A stretch of 64,000 bases of DNA from the NCBI RefSeq assembly GCF_002374835.1, contig NZ_NWVD01000001.1:930001-994000 (forward strand). The letters run 5' to 3'. This DNA is from Sphingomonas ginsenosidimutans (lineage in GTDB: Bacteria; Pseudomonadota; Alphaproteobacteria; Sphingomonadales; Sphingomonadaceae). Below, piece by piece: positions 20,264 to 32,185 of this stretch; within the stretch, counting starts at the first letter, position 1, and each line of letters begins with the position of its first letter. The translations under genes and the position numbers were made by a program. A model generated the notes under the pieces. That model saw nothing but the letters and a program-made list of their open reading frames with translations, made no database searches and was not told where the DNA came from.

Positions 20264-21349
20264 ATGGCCGCGCCCGTCCGTTACACCCCCGCCGTCGAGG
20301 ACGTGAAGCCGGACGAGGCCGACGTGGTCCGCCAGCTGAACGAGACGTTCGACACGATCCTGGAGACGACCGCGAAGGATTACGGCCATGCGGTGCGCGC
20401 GGTCCATGCCAAGTCGCACGGCATCATCGAGGGCACGCTGACGATCGACGCCGACCTGCCGCCCGAGCTGGCGCAGGGGCTGTTCGCGACGCCGGGCGAG
20501 CACAAGGTGTTCCTGCGCCTGTCGACCAATCCGGGCGATATCCTGGACGATGCGATCTCACTGCCGCGCGGGCTGGCGATGAAGGTTCTGGACGTTCCGG
20601 GCGAGCGGCTGCCGGGTGCCGAGGGGAACACGCAGGATTTCGTGATGGTCAACGCCACCGCGTTCCAGGCGAAGAGCGCCGACGCGTTCCTGGGCAACCT
20701 GAAGCTGCTGGCGAAGACGACCGATGTGGCGGAGGGCGGCAAGAAGATGCTGTCCGCGGTATTGCGCGGAGTGAACGGCGCGCTGAGCGCGGTGGGGATC
20801 GAGAGCGCGGCGATCCGCACGCTGGGCGGCGCGCCCAATGTCGATCCGCTGGGCGAGACCTATTACAGCGCGACGCCGTTCCGATATGGCGACCATATCG
20901 CCAAGTTCAGCCTGAAGCCGGTGGCGCCGGGGCTGCGCGAGCGCAATGGAGCGATCATCGACACCTCCGGGAACCGCGACGCGATCCGCGCGACGGTGCG
21001 CGAGGAGATGCAGCGGATGGACGGCGAATGGGAATTCCGCGTCCAGCTGGCGCGCGACCCGCAGCGCCAGCCGGTCGAGGATGCGACCGTCGAATGGGAC
21101 GAGGCCGAGGCGCCGTTCGCGCGCGTCGGCGTAGTGCGGGCGCGGGCGCAGGACAGCTGGGATGCGGACCGTGTCGCGGCGGTCGACGAAGGAATGCGGT
21201 TCAGCGTGTGGACCGGGCTGGCGGCGCACCAGCCGCTGGGCAACATCAACCGCGCGCGCCGCGACACCTATCGCCACTCCGCCGAGTTTCGCGCGCGGAC
21301 GAACGGCTGCCCGATCCACGAACCGGGACGAATGGTCGAGCCGGCGTGA
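20264..21349 (+). CDS. catalase-like haem protein
   Basis: A 361-residue member of the small catalase-related family, shorter than the roughly 480 residues of ordinary catalases. VRAVHAKSHG places the distal His at residue 48, TQDFVMVNATAF gives the conserved Asn region, and LGNINRARRDTYRHSAEFR near the C-terminus holds the R-x3-Y pattern of the haem-ligand Tyr. Small relatives can decompose peroxide weakly or act as fatty-acid peroxidases or allene-oxide-synthase-like enzymes. It could protect against H2O2 made by flavin dehydrogenases, or act on a lipid hydroperoxide. A GGAGAAACATC site precedes the ATG. Confidence 0.82.
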   Translation: MAAPVRYTPAVEDVKPDEADVVRQLNETFDTILETTAKDYGHAVRAVHAKSHGIIEGTLTIDADLPPELAQGLFATPGEHKVFLRLSTNPGDILDDAISLPRGLAMKVLDVPGERLPGAEGNTQDFVMVNATAFQAKSADAFLGNLKLLAKTTDVAEGGKKMLSAVLRGVNGALSAVGIESAAIRTLGGAPNVDPLGETYYSATPFRYGDHIAKFSLKPVAPGLRERNGAIIDTSGNRDAIRATVREEMQRMDGEWEFRVQLARDPQRQPVEDATVEWDEAEAPFARVGVVRARAQDSWDADRVAAVDEGMRFSVWTGLAAHQPLGNINRARRDTYRHSAEFRARTNGCPIHEPGRMVEPA

Positions 21350-21407
21350 TCGCTTAGCGGCGCGTTAACCGTTGCGGGTGCACGCGTTCGGCACGGAAGC
21401 AGTGGTG

Positions 21408-22064
21408 ATGGTGGCGATGCAGAGCGATCTGTTGTGGGAAGCGATCGACCGATCGCAGCTGGTGATCGAATTCTCGCCAGACGGCATCGTCCGCAATGCC
21501 AATGCGCTGTTCCTGCGCGCCGCCGGCTATCGCCTGCAGGAGATCGTCGGGCGGCATCACCGCATCTTCTGCGCGCGCGAGGACGCCGGATCGCCCGAAT
21601 ATGCCGCCTTCTGGCGCAGGCTGTCGTCGGGGCAGGCCGAGGCGGGGCGATTCCACCGGCTGGCCGCGGACGGCCGCGACCTGTGGTTGCAGGCGACCTA
21701 TACCCCGGTGCCGGGCCGCGACGGAACGGTCGAGCGGATCGTCAAGTTCGCGGCGGATATCACCGACGAGGTCCGCCGGCAGGGCGAGCTGCGCTCGCAG
21801 CTGAGCGAGATCGCGCGCCATCGCCTGGTCGCCGACGAACGGCGCGATGAAACCGACGCGATGCTCACCAAGCTGGGCCGGGTGGTCGATTCGATCGCGG
21901 GCATCGCGGAGCAGACCAACATGCTGGCGCTCAATGCCTCGATCGAGGCGGCGCGCGCGGGCGCGGCGGGGCGCGGCTTCGCGGTGGTGGCCAGCGAGGT
22001 CAAGAAACTGGCCAACGACACCCATGCCGCAACGGCGCGGGCGCGCGCGATGATCGCGGGCTGA
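21408..22064 (+). CDS. soluble PAS-methyl-accepting chemotaxis-like protein, short
   Basis: About 218 residues with no membrane segment. Residues 5-125 form a PAS/PAC domain ([21 protein letters not shown], then [21 protein letters not shown]), similar to Aer-type sensors. Residues 150-218 hold the MCP hairpin tip, [19 protein letters not shown] and [18 protein letters not shown]. The signalling domain stops soon after the tip, so the normal long antiparallel coiled coil is missing. ATG 21408 after GGAAG is preferred over upstream TTG/GTG codons. It would need a partner or act as a small CheA/CheW-interacting sensor. It is unrelated in function to its catabolic neighbours. Confidence 0.83.
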   Translation: MVAMQSDLLWEAIDRSQLVIEFSPDGIVRNANALFLRAAGYRLQEIVGRHHRIFCAREDAGSPEYAAFWRRLSSGQAEAGRFHRLAADGRDLWLQATYTPVPGRDGTVERIVKFAADITDEVRRQGELRSQLSEIARHRLVADERRDETDAMLTKLGRVVDSIAGIAEQTNMLALNASIEAARAGAAGRGFAVVASEVKKLANDTHAATARARAMIAG

Positions 22065-22076
22065 CGCCCGCCGTCA

Positions 22077-22970
22077 TCAGCCGCGCGGCTCGCGCAGGCG
22101 GATCAGCCCTTCCTGCGCGACGCTGGCGATCAGCCGGCCGTCGGCGCTGAAGATCTTGCCGCGGTTCATGCCGCGGCCGTGACCGGCCCAGGGGCTGTCG
22201 GTCGTGTACAGCAGCCATTCGTCGGCGCGGAACGGTTCGTGGAGCCACACCGCATGGTCGAGGCTGGCGCTCTGGAACCCCGGCGAGGTCCAGTTGACGC
22301 CGTGCGGCAACATGCAGGTGCCGAGCAGCGACATGTCGCTGGCATAGGCCAGGATCGCGCGGTGGACCGCCGGATCGTCGCCGATCGGCGCGACGATGCG
22401 AAACCAGCTGTGCTGGACCGGATCGGTCGGGACGGGGCTGGCCCAGCGGCGCGGGAACACCGGGCGCAGCTCGATCGGGCGCGGGCGCAGCAGCGCGCGG
22501 CGAAATTTCTCATCCACCCCGGCGCTGTCAGCGGCGCGCAACTCGGCCTCCGACCGCAGTTCCTCGGGCGGGGGGACGTCGGGCATCGCATCCTGATGTG
22601 CGAAGCCGTCCTCGGGCAGCTGGAACGAGGCGGCCATGTTGAGGATCGGCGCGCCGCGTTGCATCGCGATAACGCGGCGGGTGGCGAAGCTCTTGCCCTC
22701 GAAATCGCGCACGACGCGGTAGATGATCGGATGATCCTCCGCGCCCGCCCGCATGAAATAGGCGTGGAGCGAATGCGCGATCTTGCCCGACGGATCGGTC
22801 GACCGCTGCGCCGCCTGCAGCGCCTGGGCGATCACCTGCCCGCCGAACACGCGCCCCACGCCGCCGCGCGACCGGCGCCCGCGGTACAGATCGGTGTCGA
22901 TCTCCTCGACGTCGAGCAGGTCCACCAGGTCGGCGGCGAGATCGGCGGGGGTGGGCGTGGGGTCGGTCAT
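22077..22970 (-). CDS. tesB: acyl-CoA thioesterase II
   Basis: A 297-residue TesB-type double hot-dog thioesterase. It shows GRVFGGQVIAQALQAAQRS near residues 39-57, HSLHAYFMRAG near 67-77, GKSFATRRVIAMQ, and a C-terminal LDHAVWLHEPFRADEWLLY that carries the conserved Asp of the second domain. The enzyme hydrolyses medium- and long-chain acyl-CoA and 3-hydroxyacyl-CoA. It is the last gene of a leftward block containing two acyl-CoA dehydrogenases, an amidase and a beta-oxidation fusion protein, so it may release CoA from dead-end intermediates. Confidence 0.92.
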   Translation of the reverse strand: MTDPTPTPADLAADLVDLLDVEEIDTDLYRGRRSRGGVGRVFGGQVIAQALQAAQRSTDPSGKIAHSLHAYFMRAGAEDHPIIYRVVRDFEGKSFATRRVIAMQRGAPILNMAASFQLPEDGFAHQDAMPDVPPPEELRSEAELRAADSAGVDEKFRRALLRPRPIELRPVFPRRWASPVPTDPVQHSWFRIVAPIGDDPAVHRAILAYASDMSLLGTCMLPHGVNWTSPGFQSASLDHAVWLHEPFRADEWLLYTTDSPWAGHGRGMNRGKIFSADGRLIASVAQEGLIRLREPRG

Positions 22971-22977
22971 CGTGCGT

Positions 22978-22997
22978 GCTCCCGCGCAGGCGGGAGC
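22978..22997. repeat. REP-like palindrome (GCTCCCGC/GCGGGAGC)
   Basis: Perfect 8-base arms GCTCCCGC and GCGGGAGC flank GCAG in the gap before tesB. A partner hairpin with GCCCCTGCG and CGCAGGAGC arms lies at 23031-23050. Confidence 0.7.
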
Positions 22998-23030
22998 CCA
23001 GGGCCACACGCGGTGCGCTTGTGATTCCGG

Positions 23031-23050
23031 GCCCCTGCGTGCGCAGGAGC
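23031..23050. repeat. REP-like palindrome (partner of 22978-22997)
   Basis: Near-perfect 9-base arms GCCCCTGCG and CGCAGGAGC (one G-U) separated by TG, just after the dehydrogenase stop on the minus strand. Confidence 0.6.
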
Positions 23051-23060
23051 GCGAGGCGGG

Positions 23061-24188
23061 TCAATAGCCCGCGGTTCTCGCCAGCAGATCGGCGTGGAAA
23101 TTGGCGTCGCCGAACATTTCCGCCAGCACGCGCCCGCGCTTCATGTAGAAGCCGATGTCATATTCGTCGGTCATGCCAATGCCGCCATGCATCTGCACGC
23201 CTTCCTGCACCGCCAGCGTGGTGGCCAGGCCGGTCATCGCCTTGGCCACCGACACCGCCTGATCCGCCTTGTCGTCGCCGGCGTCGAGCAGCTGCTGCGC
23301 CTTGAGGACCGCGGCGCGCGCGACTTCCATCTCCGCATAGAGATGCGCGGCGCGGTGCTGGAGCGCCTGGAAGCTGCCGATGGCGACGCCGAACTGCTTG
23401 CGATCCTTGAGATAGCCGACGGTCATGTCCATCGCGCCGCCGCCGACGCCCAGCATTTCCGCCGCCGCGCCGGTACGCCCCGCGCGCAGCAGGCGCGACA
23501 GCGGATCGCGGCCGGCATCGACCTCCCCGATCACCGCATCGGCATCCACCTCGACACCGTCGAAGGCGATGCGCGCGGCGAGGCTGGCGTCGGCCAGCCG
23601 CTCCGGCGTGGCGGTGAGGCCGGCGGCGTCGCGCGGCACCGCGAACAGCGTCACCCCCGCATCGTCATCCGGCGACCCGGCGGTGCGCGCCGCGACGATC
23701 AGCAGATCGGCGACATGACCATGGGTGACGAACTGCTTGGCGCCCGACAGGCGAAAGCCGTTGCCCGAACGCTCGGCCTTCATCCCGACGCTGTTGCGGT
23801 GCTTGGCGCCCTCGTCGATCGCCAGCGCGGCGACCGTCTCGCCCGCCAGGATGCCGGGGAACCAGCGGTTGGCCTGCGCGGTGCCCTTCAGCGCCTCGAC
23901 CGCGGCGACGGCGGTGGTGAGGAACGGGGAGGGCGACAGGTTGCGGCCGATCTCCTCCAGCACCACGCCCGCCTCGACATGGCCGAGGCCCAGCCCGCCG
24001 GCGTCCTCGCCGATCAGGATGCCGGTGAAGCCCATGTCGGCGAACTGTTTCCACAGGTCGCGGGAAAAGCCGGTCGCGTCCTTCGCATCGCGCAGCGCAC
24101 GCATATGGGCGACGGGGGCATGTTCGCTGACGAAATCCTTCGCGGTGTCGCGCAGCATCGTCTGTTCGTCGTTGAGGAAAAGAGGCAT
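23061..24188 (-). CDS. acyl-CoA dehydrogenase family protein, partner subunit lacking the helix-G Glu
   Basis: A 375-residue acyl-CoA dehydrogenase-fold protein: MPLFLNDEQTMLRDTAKDF, SGAKQFVTHGHVADLL in the middle, and MHGGIGMTDEYDIGFYMKRGR at the C-terminus. Where the partner gene has HER, this protein has AGR (LLRAGRTGAAAEMLG), and the C-terminal base position is Gly. It is therefore a probable non-catalytic partner of the dehydrogenase encoded just upstream in transcription order (24295-25482). It is paralogous to 6794-7861 along its length. Confidence 0.87.
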   Translation of the reverse strand: MPLFLNDEQTMLRDTAKDFVSEHAPVAHMRALRDAKDATGFSRDLWKQFADMGFTGILIGEDAGGLGLGHVEAGVVLEEIGRNLSPSPFLTTAVAAVEALKGTAQANRWFPGILAGETVAALAIDEGAKHRNSVGMKAERSGNGFRLSGAKQFVTHGHVADLLIVAARTAGSPDDDAGVTLFAVPRDAAGLTATPERLADASLAARIAFDGVEVDADAVIGEVDAGRDPLSRLLRAGRTGAAAEMLGVGGGAMDMTVGYLKDRKQFGVAIGSFQALQHRAAHLYAEMEVARAAVLKAQQLLDAGDDKADQAVSVAKAMTGLATTLAVQEGVQMHGGIGMTDEYDIGFYMKRGRVLAEMFGDANFHADLLARTAGY

Positions 24189-24206
24189 TGTTCGTTTCCG
24201 TTCGTC

Positions 24207-24226
24207 ATCCTGGCGCAGGCCGGGAT
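24207..24226. repeat. REP-like palindrome (ATCCTGGC/GCCGGGAT)
   Basis: Near-perfect 8-base arms with one G-U position around GCAG, in the gap between the two dehydrogenase genes. Confidence 0.6.
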
Positions 24227-24259
24227 TGCGTGCCGCGAGGGCATGTGTTGGAGCGGGAG

Positions 24260-24279
24260 ACCCCAGCTTTCGCCGGGGT
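24260..24279. repeat. REP-like palindrome (ACCCC/GGGGT type)
   Basis: Arms ACCCCAGC and TCGCCGGGGT form an imperfect palindrome inside GGGAGACCCC...GGGGTGACGGG, the same family as 18463-18482. Confidence 0.65.
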
Positions 24280-24294
24280 GACGGGTCAGGCGCG

Positions 24295-25482
24295 TTACGA
24301 CGGCAATTCCAGGATGCGCTTGGCGATGATGTTGAGCTGCACCTCGCTGGTGCCGCCCTCGATCGAATTCGCCTTGGTGCGCAGCCAGGCGCGCGCCTCG
24401 CGCCCGCCGTCCGACGCCGCGCTTTCCCATTCCAGCTCGTCCGAGCCGCCCGCCGACATCAGCAGTTCGTAGCGCGTCTTGTTCAGCTCCGTGCCGTAAT
24501 ATTTCATCATGCTGGGCTGAGCGGGATGGGCGCGGCCGGCCTTCAGCTCGTCGATGAAGCGCTCGCTCTGCGCCGCGAATGCCTTGGCGCGCACGTCGAA
24601 CAGCGCCAGCTGCGCGCGCAGCAGCGGATCGGCGAGCTGCCCGTCGTCGCCGGTGCCGACCGAGCGCTTCGCCACCTCGATCAGCGGGTTCTTCGCGCCG
24701 GTGCCGCCCAGGCCCATGCCGGAGATCATCTCGCGCTCATGCCCCAGCAGGTATTTGGCGACGTCCCAGCCCTTGTTGAGCTCGCCGACCAGATTCTCCT
24801 TGGGCACCTTCACATTGTCGAAGAAGGTTTCGCAGAAGGGCGAATAGCCGCTGATGAGCAGGATCGGCTTGGTCGACACGCCCTCGCTGGCCATGTCGAA
24901 CAGTACGAAGCTGATGCCGTTGTGCTTGCTGGTCCTGTCGGTGCGCACCAGGCAGAAGATCCAGTCCGCCTTGTCGGCGTAGCTGGTCCACACCTTCTGC
25001 CCGTTGACCAGGAAGTGATCGCCCTTGTCCTCAGCGCTGGTGGCGAGGCTGGCGAGGTCCGACCCGGCGTTCGGCTCCGAATAGCCCTGGCACCAGCGGA
25101 TCTCGCCGCGCGCGATTTCGGGGAGGAAGCGCTTCTTCTGCTCCTCCGTCCCGTATTTCAGCAGCGCCGGCCCGAGCATCGAGATGCCGAAGGAATTGAG
25201 CGGATTGCGCGCGCGGATGCGGGCCATTTCCTCGCGCAGCACCTTGGTTTCCGCCGCCGACAGGCCGCCGCCGCCATATTCCTTCGGCCAGTCCGGCACG
25301 GTCCAGCCGCGCTGGCCCATCGCGTCCATCCATTGTTTCTGCGCCGGGGTCAGCGCGCTCTGGTCGCGTCCGCCCCACACGGCATCCTTTTCGCCGCGCA
25401 CCGGCTCGCGCATTTCGGGCGGGCAATTCGCTTCAAGCCAGGCGCGCGTGTCAGCGCGGAAGGTGTCGAGATCGGTCGTCAT
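24295..25482 (-). CDS. acyl-CoA dehydrogenase, subunit with helix-G Glu
   Basis: A 395-residue acyl-CoA dehydrogenase. Signatures are WCQGYSEPNAGSDLASL near residues 130-146, NGQKVWTSYADKAD near 160-173, and a C-terminal SIEGGTSEVQLNIIAKRIL. HER at 248-250 puts Glu249 in the helix-G base position. Its ATG overlaps the amidase stop (ATGA). The following gene encodes a dehydrogenase without that Glu, mirroring the pair at 5440-7861. The pair would desaturate a bulky acyl-CoA. Confidence 0.9.
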   Translation of the reverse strand: MTTDLDTFRADTRAWLEANCPPEMREPVRGEKDAVWGGRDQSALTPAQKQWMDAMGQRGWTVPDWPKEYGGGGLSAAETKVLREEMARIRARNPLNSFGISMLGPALLKYGTEEQKKRFLPEIARGEIRWCQGYSEPNAGSDLASLATSAEDKGDHFLVNGQKVWTSYADKADWIFCLVRTDRTSKHNGISFVLFDMASEGVSTKPILLISGYSPFCETFFDNVKVPKENLVGELNKGWDVAKYLLGHEREMISGMGLGGTGAKNPLIEVAKRSVGTGDDGQLADPLLRAQLALFDVRAKAFAAQSERFIDELKAGRAHPAQPSMMKYYGTELNKTRYELLMSAGGSDELEWESAASDGGREARAWLRTKANSIEGGTSEVQLNIIAKRILELPS

Positions 25483-26804
25483 CGGTCACTCCATGAAAGC
25501 TCGTGCGCCGTGCGGGCGGCGGCGATGGCGGTACGGTCGGCAAACAGATCGGCGATCACCTGCACCCCGATCGGCAGGCCGTCGCGATCGGTGCCGATCC
25601 GCACGCTGGTGGCGGGCAGCATCGGGAAGGTGGCGATGCCGGGGAAGGCGAACTGGTGGAAGAATTGCGTATCCTCGCCATCCACGTCGAGCCGGCGGGT
25701 GGCGAGCGGCGTGTCGTCGTGCGCGAAGGCGGTCATGCCGATGGTCGGCGCGATCACCACGTCATATTGTTCGAACAGGCGGCGCCACGCGCGCTGGTTG
25801 CGCGCCTGTTCGTCGTGGAGGTGGAGCCAGTCCTCCAGCGCGGGCGGGGTGGCGCCATCGGGCAGCGGCATCCGGCGCGACATGGCGATGTTGAGCATCT
25901 GCCAGTAACCGGCGTGCTGGTGCGCCAGATCGGGGAGCAGCGGGCTGGTGCGATCGACGTGCGCGCCGGCGGCGGCCATCCGCTCGCCCAGTTCCTCCAG
26001 CGCCGTCACGATCGCGCCCTGCACGCGCGCCAGCGGATGGCCGGTCAGCAGCAGCACGCGCCACGTGCCCGACACATGCTGATGCGCGGGGGCGAGCGGG
26101 TGATCGGCGACGACGCCCAGCGCGACCTCCAGATCGGCGGGATCGCGCGCCAGCGGCCCGATCACCGACAAAGCGGTGCGCGCGCTGTCGGTGCCGGGGA
26201 AATAATGGCCGTCGGCCGGCAGCACGCCCCAGGTCGGCTTGTGCCCCCAGATGCCGTTGAATGCGGCGGGGACGCGGATCGACCCGCCGATGTCGGAGCC
26301 GAACTCCAGCGGGACCATGCCCGAGGCGACCGCCACCGCCGAGCCGCCCGACGACCCGCCGGCGACGCGCGTGGGATCGATCGCGTTGTTGGTACGGCCA
26401 TAGACCGGGTTGTTCGATTGCAGATCCGACAGCGCGGGCGGCACGTTGGTCTTGCCGAGCAGGATCGCGCCGGCGGCCTTCAGCCGCTTCACCGCGACGG
26501 CATCTTCCCGCGCGATGAAGCCGCGATGTTCCGCGAACCCGAAGGTGGTGGGCAGGCCGGCGACGTCAAAGCTTTCCTTGATCGTCATCGGCACGCCGAG
26601 CAGCGGCGCGTCGAAGCCGGCGGCGATGCGCCGGTCCAGCTCCGCCGCGGCGGCACGCGCGCGATCGCCGTCGCGCACCACCACCGCGTTGAGCGCGCCG
26701 TCACGCTCCGCGATCCGGGCCAGCGCGGCTTCGGTCTCGGCCAGCGCGGTGGTTTCGCCCGCGCGGATCGCGGCGGCGGTGGCGAGGGCGGTGGGTTCGG
26801 TCAT
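25479..26804 (-). CDS. amidase signature family hydrolase
   Basis: A 441-residue amidase-signature enzyme with the Ser-Ser-Lys triad visible: Lys76 in VPMTIKES, cis-Ser151 in GGSSGGSA and nucleophile Ser175 in DIGGSIRVPA. GVLPADGHYFPGTDS is typical of the central region. The family hydrolyses amides and sometimes esters; its substrate here is unknown. The stop overlaps the dehydrogenase ATG by four bases. It may not share the pathway substrate, but the coupling suggests co-expression. Confidence 0.9.
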   Translation of the reverse strand: MTEPTALATAAAIRAGETTALAETEAALARIAERDGALNAVVVRDGDRARAAAAELDRRIAAGFDAPLLGVPMTIKESFDVAGLPTTFGFAEHRGFIAREDAVAVKRLKAAGAILLGKTNVPPALSDLQSNNPVYGRTNNAIDPTRVAGGSSGGSAVAVASGMVPLEFGSDIGGSIRVPAAFNGIWGHKPTWGVLPADGHYFPGTDSARTALSVIGPLARDPADLEVALGVVADHPLAPAHQHVSGTWRVLLLTGHPLARVQGAIVTALEELGERMAAAGAHVDRTSPLLPDLAHQHAGYWQMLNIAMSRRMPLPDGATPPALEDWLHLHDEQARNQRAWRRLFEQYDVVIAPTIGMTAFAHDDTPLATRRLDVDGEDTQFFHQFAFPGIATFPMLPATSVRIGTDRDGLPIGVQVIADLFADRTAIAAARTAHELSWSDR

Positions 26805-26810
26805 TGCATC

Positions 26811-26925
26811 CTCCCCGGTACGGGGAGGGGGACCATGCGCAGCATGGTGGAGGGGGATCGCCGCGAACGGGGCGCCCGCGGACGGCCCCCTCCACCACGC
26901 CCTGCGGGCGCAGTCCCCCTCCCCG
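26811..26925. repeat. nested multi-hairpin palindromic repeat
   Basis: Between the fused beta-oxidation gene and the amidase gene lies a nested fold. Outer 12-base arms CGGGGAGGGGGA (26821-26832) and TCCCCCTCCCCG (26914-26925) pair perfectly. Inner 11-base arms GGTGGAGGGGG (26846-26856) and CCCCCTCCACC (26886-26896) also pair. A small CCATGC/GCATGG hairpin at 26833-26847 overlaps the junction. Such mosaic elements are typical sphingomonad intergenic repeats and could shape mRNA stability between the two genes. Confidence 0.75.
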
Positions 26926-26937
26926 TGCCGCGGAGGA

Positions 26938-28962
<2,025 letters not shown>

Positions 28963-28987
28963 TGCTTTTCAGTCTCCTAAAACGTCG

Positions 28988-29005
28988 CCCCAGCGAAGGC
29001 TGGGG
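28988..29005. repeat. REP-like palindrome (CCCCAGC/GCTGGGG)
   Basis: Arms CCCCAGC and GCTGGGG flank GAAG. A related copy (ACCCC...GGGGT) follows at about 29022-29042. Both lie between the serine hydrolase and beta-oxidation genes. Confidence 0.7.
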
Positions 29006-29056
29006 TCTTGAGCCGCCAGGAACCCCCGCGTTCGCTGGGGTGACGGTGCGGGGCGA

Positions 29057-30280
<1,224 letters not shown>

Positions 30281-30369
30281 GGCCTCTCCATACCAGCGGT
30301 TCGAAATGCTGATCGACTCCTACCGCTTGAGCGGGACGGAAATCAACTCTAGTCTCGACCGGAAACGAA

Positions 30370-30392
30370 CCCGATCTTCAAGTCGGATCGGG
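30370..30392. promoter_or_regulatory. inverted repeat between divergent genes
   Basis: Perfect 7-base arms CCCGATC and GATCGGG separated by 9 bases lie in the 132-base gap between the serine hydrolase and acyl-CoA synthetase genes, 20 bases before the latter. Position and spacing suit an operator or a 5' leader hairpin; the regulator is unknown. Confidence 0.35.
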
Positions 30393-30412
30393 CGACGAAC
30401 GGAGGGATACGC

Positions 30413-32137
30413 GTGACGAGCAACCAGGCCTGGCCCGCGATGGGCATGGACGAGGTCCGCGCCGCGCTGACGGCGCCGGGCGCGCGGTTCGAGATGGAAA
30501 CGGTCGACATCCGCGGCATCCCGACGCGCATCTGGAAGAACGCGCCGCCGCACATGGCCGCGCTGGTGCGGCTGTCGCGCACGCATGGCGCGGCGCTGGC
30601 GACGATCCACGACGACGAGCGCGTGACGTTCGAGGCGCAGTTCCGCGCGATCGCCACGCTGGCGGCGCATTACCGCGCGTTGGGGGTGGAAAAGGGCGAC
30701 CGCGTCGCGGTGGCGGCGCGCAACCTGCCCGAATGGGTGGTCGCGTTCTTCGCGGCGACGACGATCGGCGCGATCGCGGTGCCGCTGAACGCCTGGTGGA
30801 CCGCCGAGGAGCTTTGCTACGGACTGGCCGATTCGGGTGCGGTGCTGCTGGTCGCGGATGACGAGCGGTGGCAGCGCGTGGCGCCGCACCGCGGCGACCT
30901 GCCGGCGCTACGCCACGTCATCGTCGCGCGTGCCGCCACGCCGCTGGAGGGCGCGGCGCGGATCGAGGACGTGATCGGCACCCCGCACGACTGGGCCGCG
31001 CTGCCCGACCGCGACCTGCCCGAGGCCGACCTGTCGCCCGAGGATGAGGCGACGATCCTGTACACCAGCGGCACCACCGGCAAGCCCAAGGGGGCGCTGG
31101 CCACGCATCGCAACTTCATGACCAATATCCTGTCGAGCGGCTATGCCGCGGCGCGCAGCATCCTGCGCAGCGGCCAGCCGCTGCCCGATCCGGTGCGCAA
31201 GGTATCGCTGACGGTCATCCCGCTGTTCCACGCGACCGCGCTGTCGGCGGGCCTGATGGGCGCGATGGCGGCCGGGCACACGAACATTTTCATGCGCAAG
31301 TTCGAGGCGGTGCGCGCGATGGAGATCATCGAGCGCGAGAAGGTGAACGTGACCGGCGGGGTGCCGACGATCGCGTGGCAGATCCTGGAGCATCCCGAAC
31401 GCCACCGCTACGACCTGTCGAGCCTGGAGAGCGTCGGCTATGGCGGGGCGCCGTCCGCGCCCGAACTGGTGCGCAAGATCGCCGCCGAGCTGAAGGCCGC
31501 GCCGGGCAACGGCTGGGGCATGACCGAGACGACCGCGACCGTCACGACACACAGCGGCGAGGATTATCTGAACCGGCCCGACAGCTGCGGGCCGCCGGTG
31601 GCGGTCGCGGACCTGCAGATCCGTGCCGAGGACGGCGTGACCGTGCTACCGACCGGGCAGATCGGCGAATTGTGGGCGCGCGGGCCGATGATCGTGAAGG
31701 AGTATTGGAACAAGCCGGAGGCGAGCGCGGCGACGTTCGTCGACGGATGGGTGCGCACCGGCGATCTGGCGCGGCTGGACGAGGAGGGCTTCTGCTTCAT
31801 CCTGGACCGCGCCAAGGACATGGTGATCCGCGGCGGCGAGAACATCTACTCGACCGAGGTGGAGAACGTGCTGTACGATCACCCGGCGGTCACCGACTGT
31901 GCGCTGATCGGCCTGCCGCACCGTATCCTGGGCGAGGAGCCGGCGGCGGTGGTGCATCTGGCGCCGGGCGCGCAGGCCAGCGAGGCGGAATTGCAGGACT
32001 GGGTGCGCGCGCGACTGGCGGCGTTCAAGGTGCCGGTGGCGATCCGCTTCACCGCCGACATGCTGCCGCGCAACGCCAACGGCAAGATCCTGAAACGCGA
32101 TCTGAAATCCCTGTTCGAGGATCGCATCGCCGCCTGA
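30413..32137 (+). CDS. AMP-dependent acyl-CoA synthetase
   Basis: A 574-residue adenylate-forming enzyme. It has LYTSGTTGKPKGAL near residues 216-229, GWGMTETTA near 365-373, RTGDLARLDEEG, DRAKDMVIRGGENIY, and the C-terminal lysine motif PRNANGKILKRDL. GGAGGG six bases before a GTG supports that start. The N-terminus is about 60 residues longer than the ligase at 1270, so the two are distinct. It probably activates the pathway acid to its CoA ester. It is the only rightward gene at the left block boundary and is followed by a Crp-type regulator. Confidence 0.9.
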   Translation: MTSNQAWPAMGMDEVRAALTAPGARFEMETVDIRGIPTRIWKNAPPHMAALVRLSRTHGAALATIHDDERVTFEAQFRAIATLAAHYRALGVEKGDRVAVAARNLPEWVVAFFAATTIGAIAVPLNAWWTAEELCYGLADSGAVLLVADDERWQRVAPHRGDLPALRHVIVARAATPLEGAARIEDVIGTPHDWAALPDRDLPEADLSPEDEATILYTSGTTGKPKGALATHRNFMTNILSSGYAAARSILRSGQPLPDPVRKVSLTVIPLFHATALSAGLMGAMAAGHTNIFMRKFEAVRAMEIIEREKVNVTGGVPTIAWQILEHPERHRYDLSSLESVGYGGAPSAPELVRKIAAELKAAPGNGWGMTETTATVTTHSGEDYLNRPDSCGPPVAVADLQIRAEDGVTVLPTGQIGELWARGPMIVKEYWNKPEASAATFVDGWVRTGDLARLDEEGFCFILDRAKDMVIRGGENIYSTEVENVLYDHPAVTDCALIGLPHRILGEEPAAVVHLAPGAQASEAELQDWVRARLAAFKVPVAIRFTADMLPRNANGKILKRDLKSLFEDRIAA

Positions 32138-32185
32138 ATCGTTTCGCTGCGGTTACGGCATCTGGCCGTAGCCGGGGAGAGCGGG

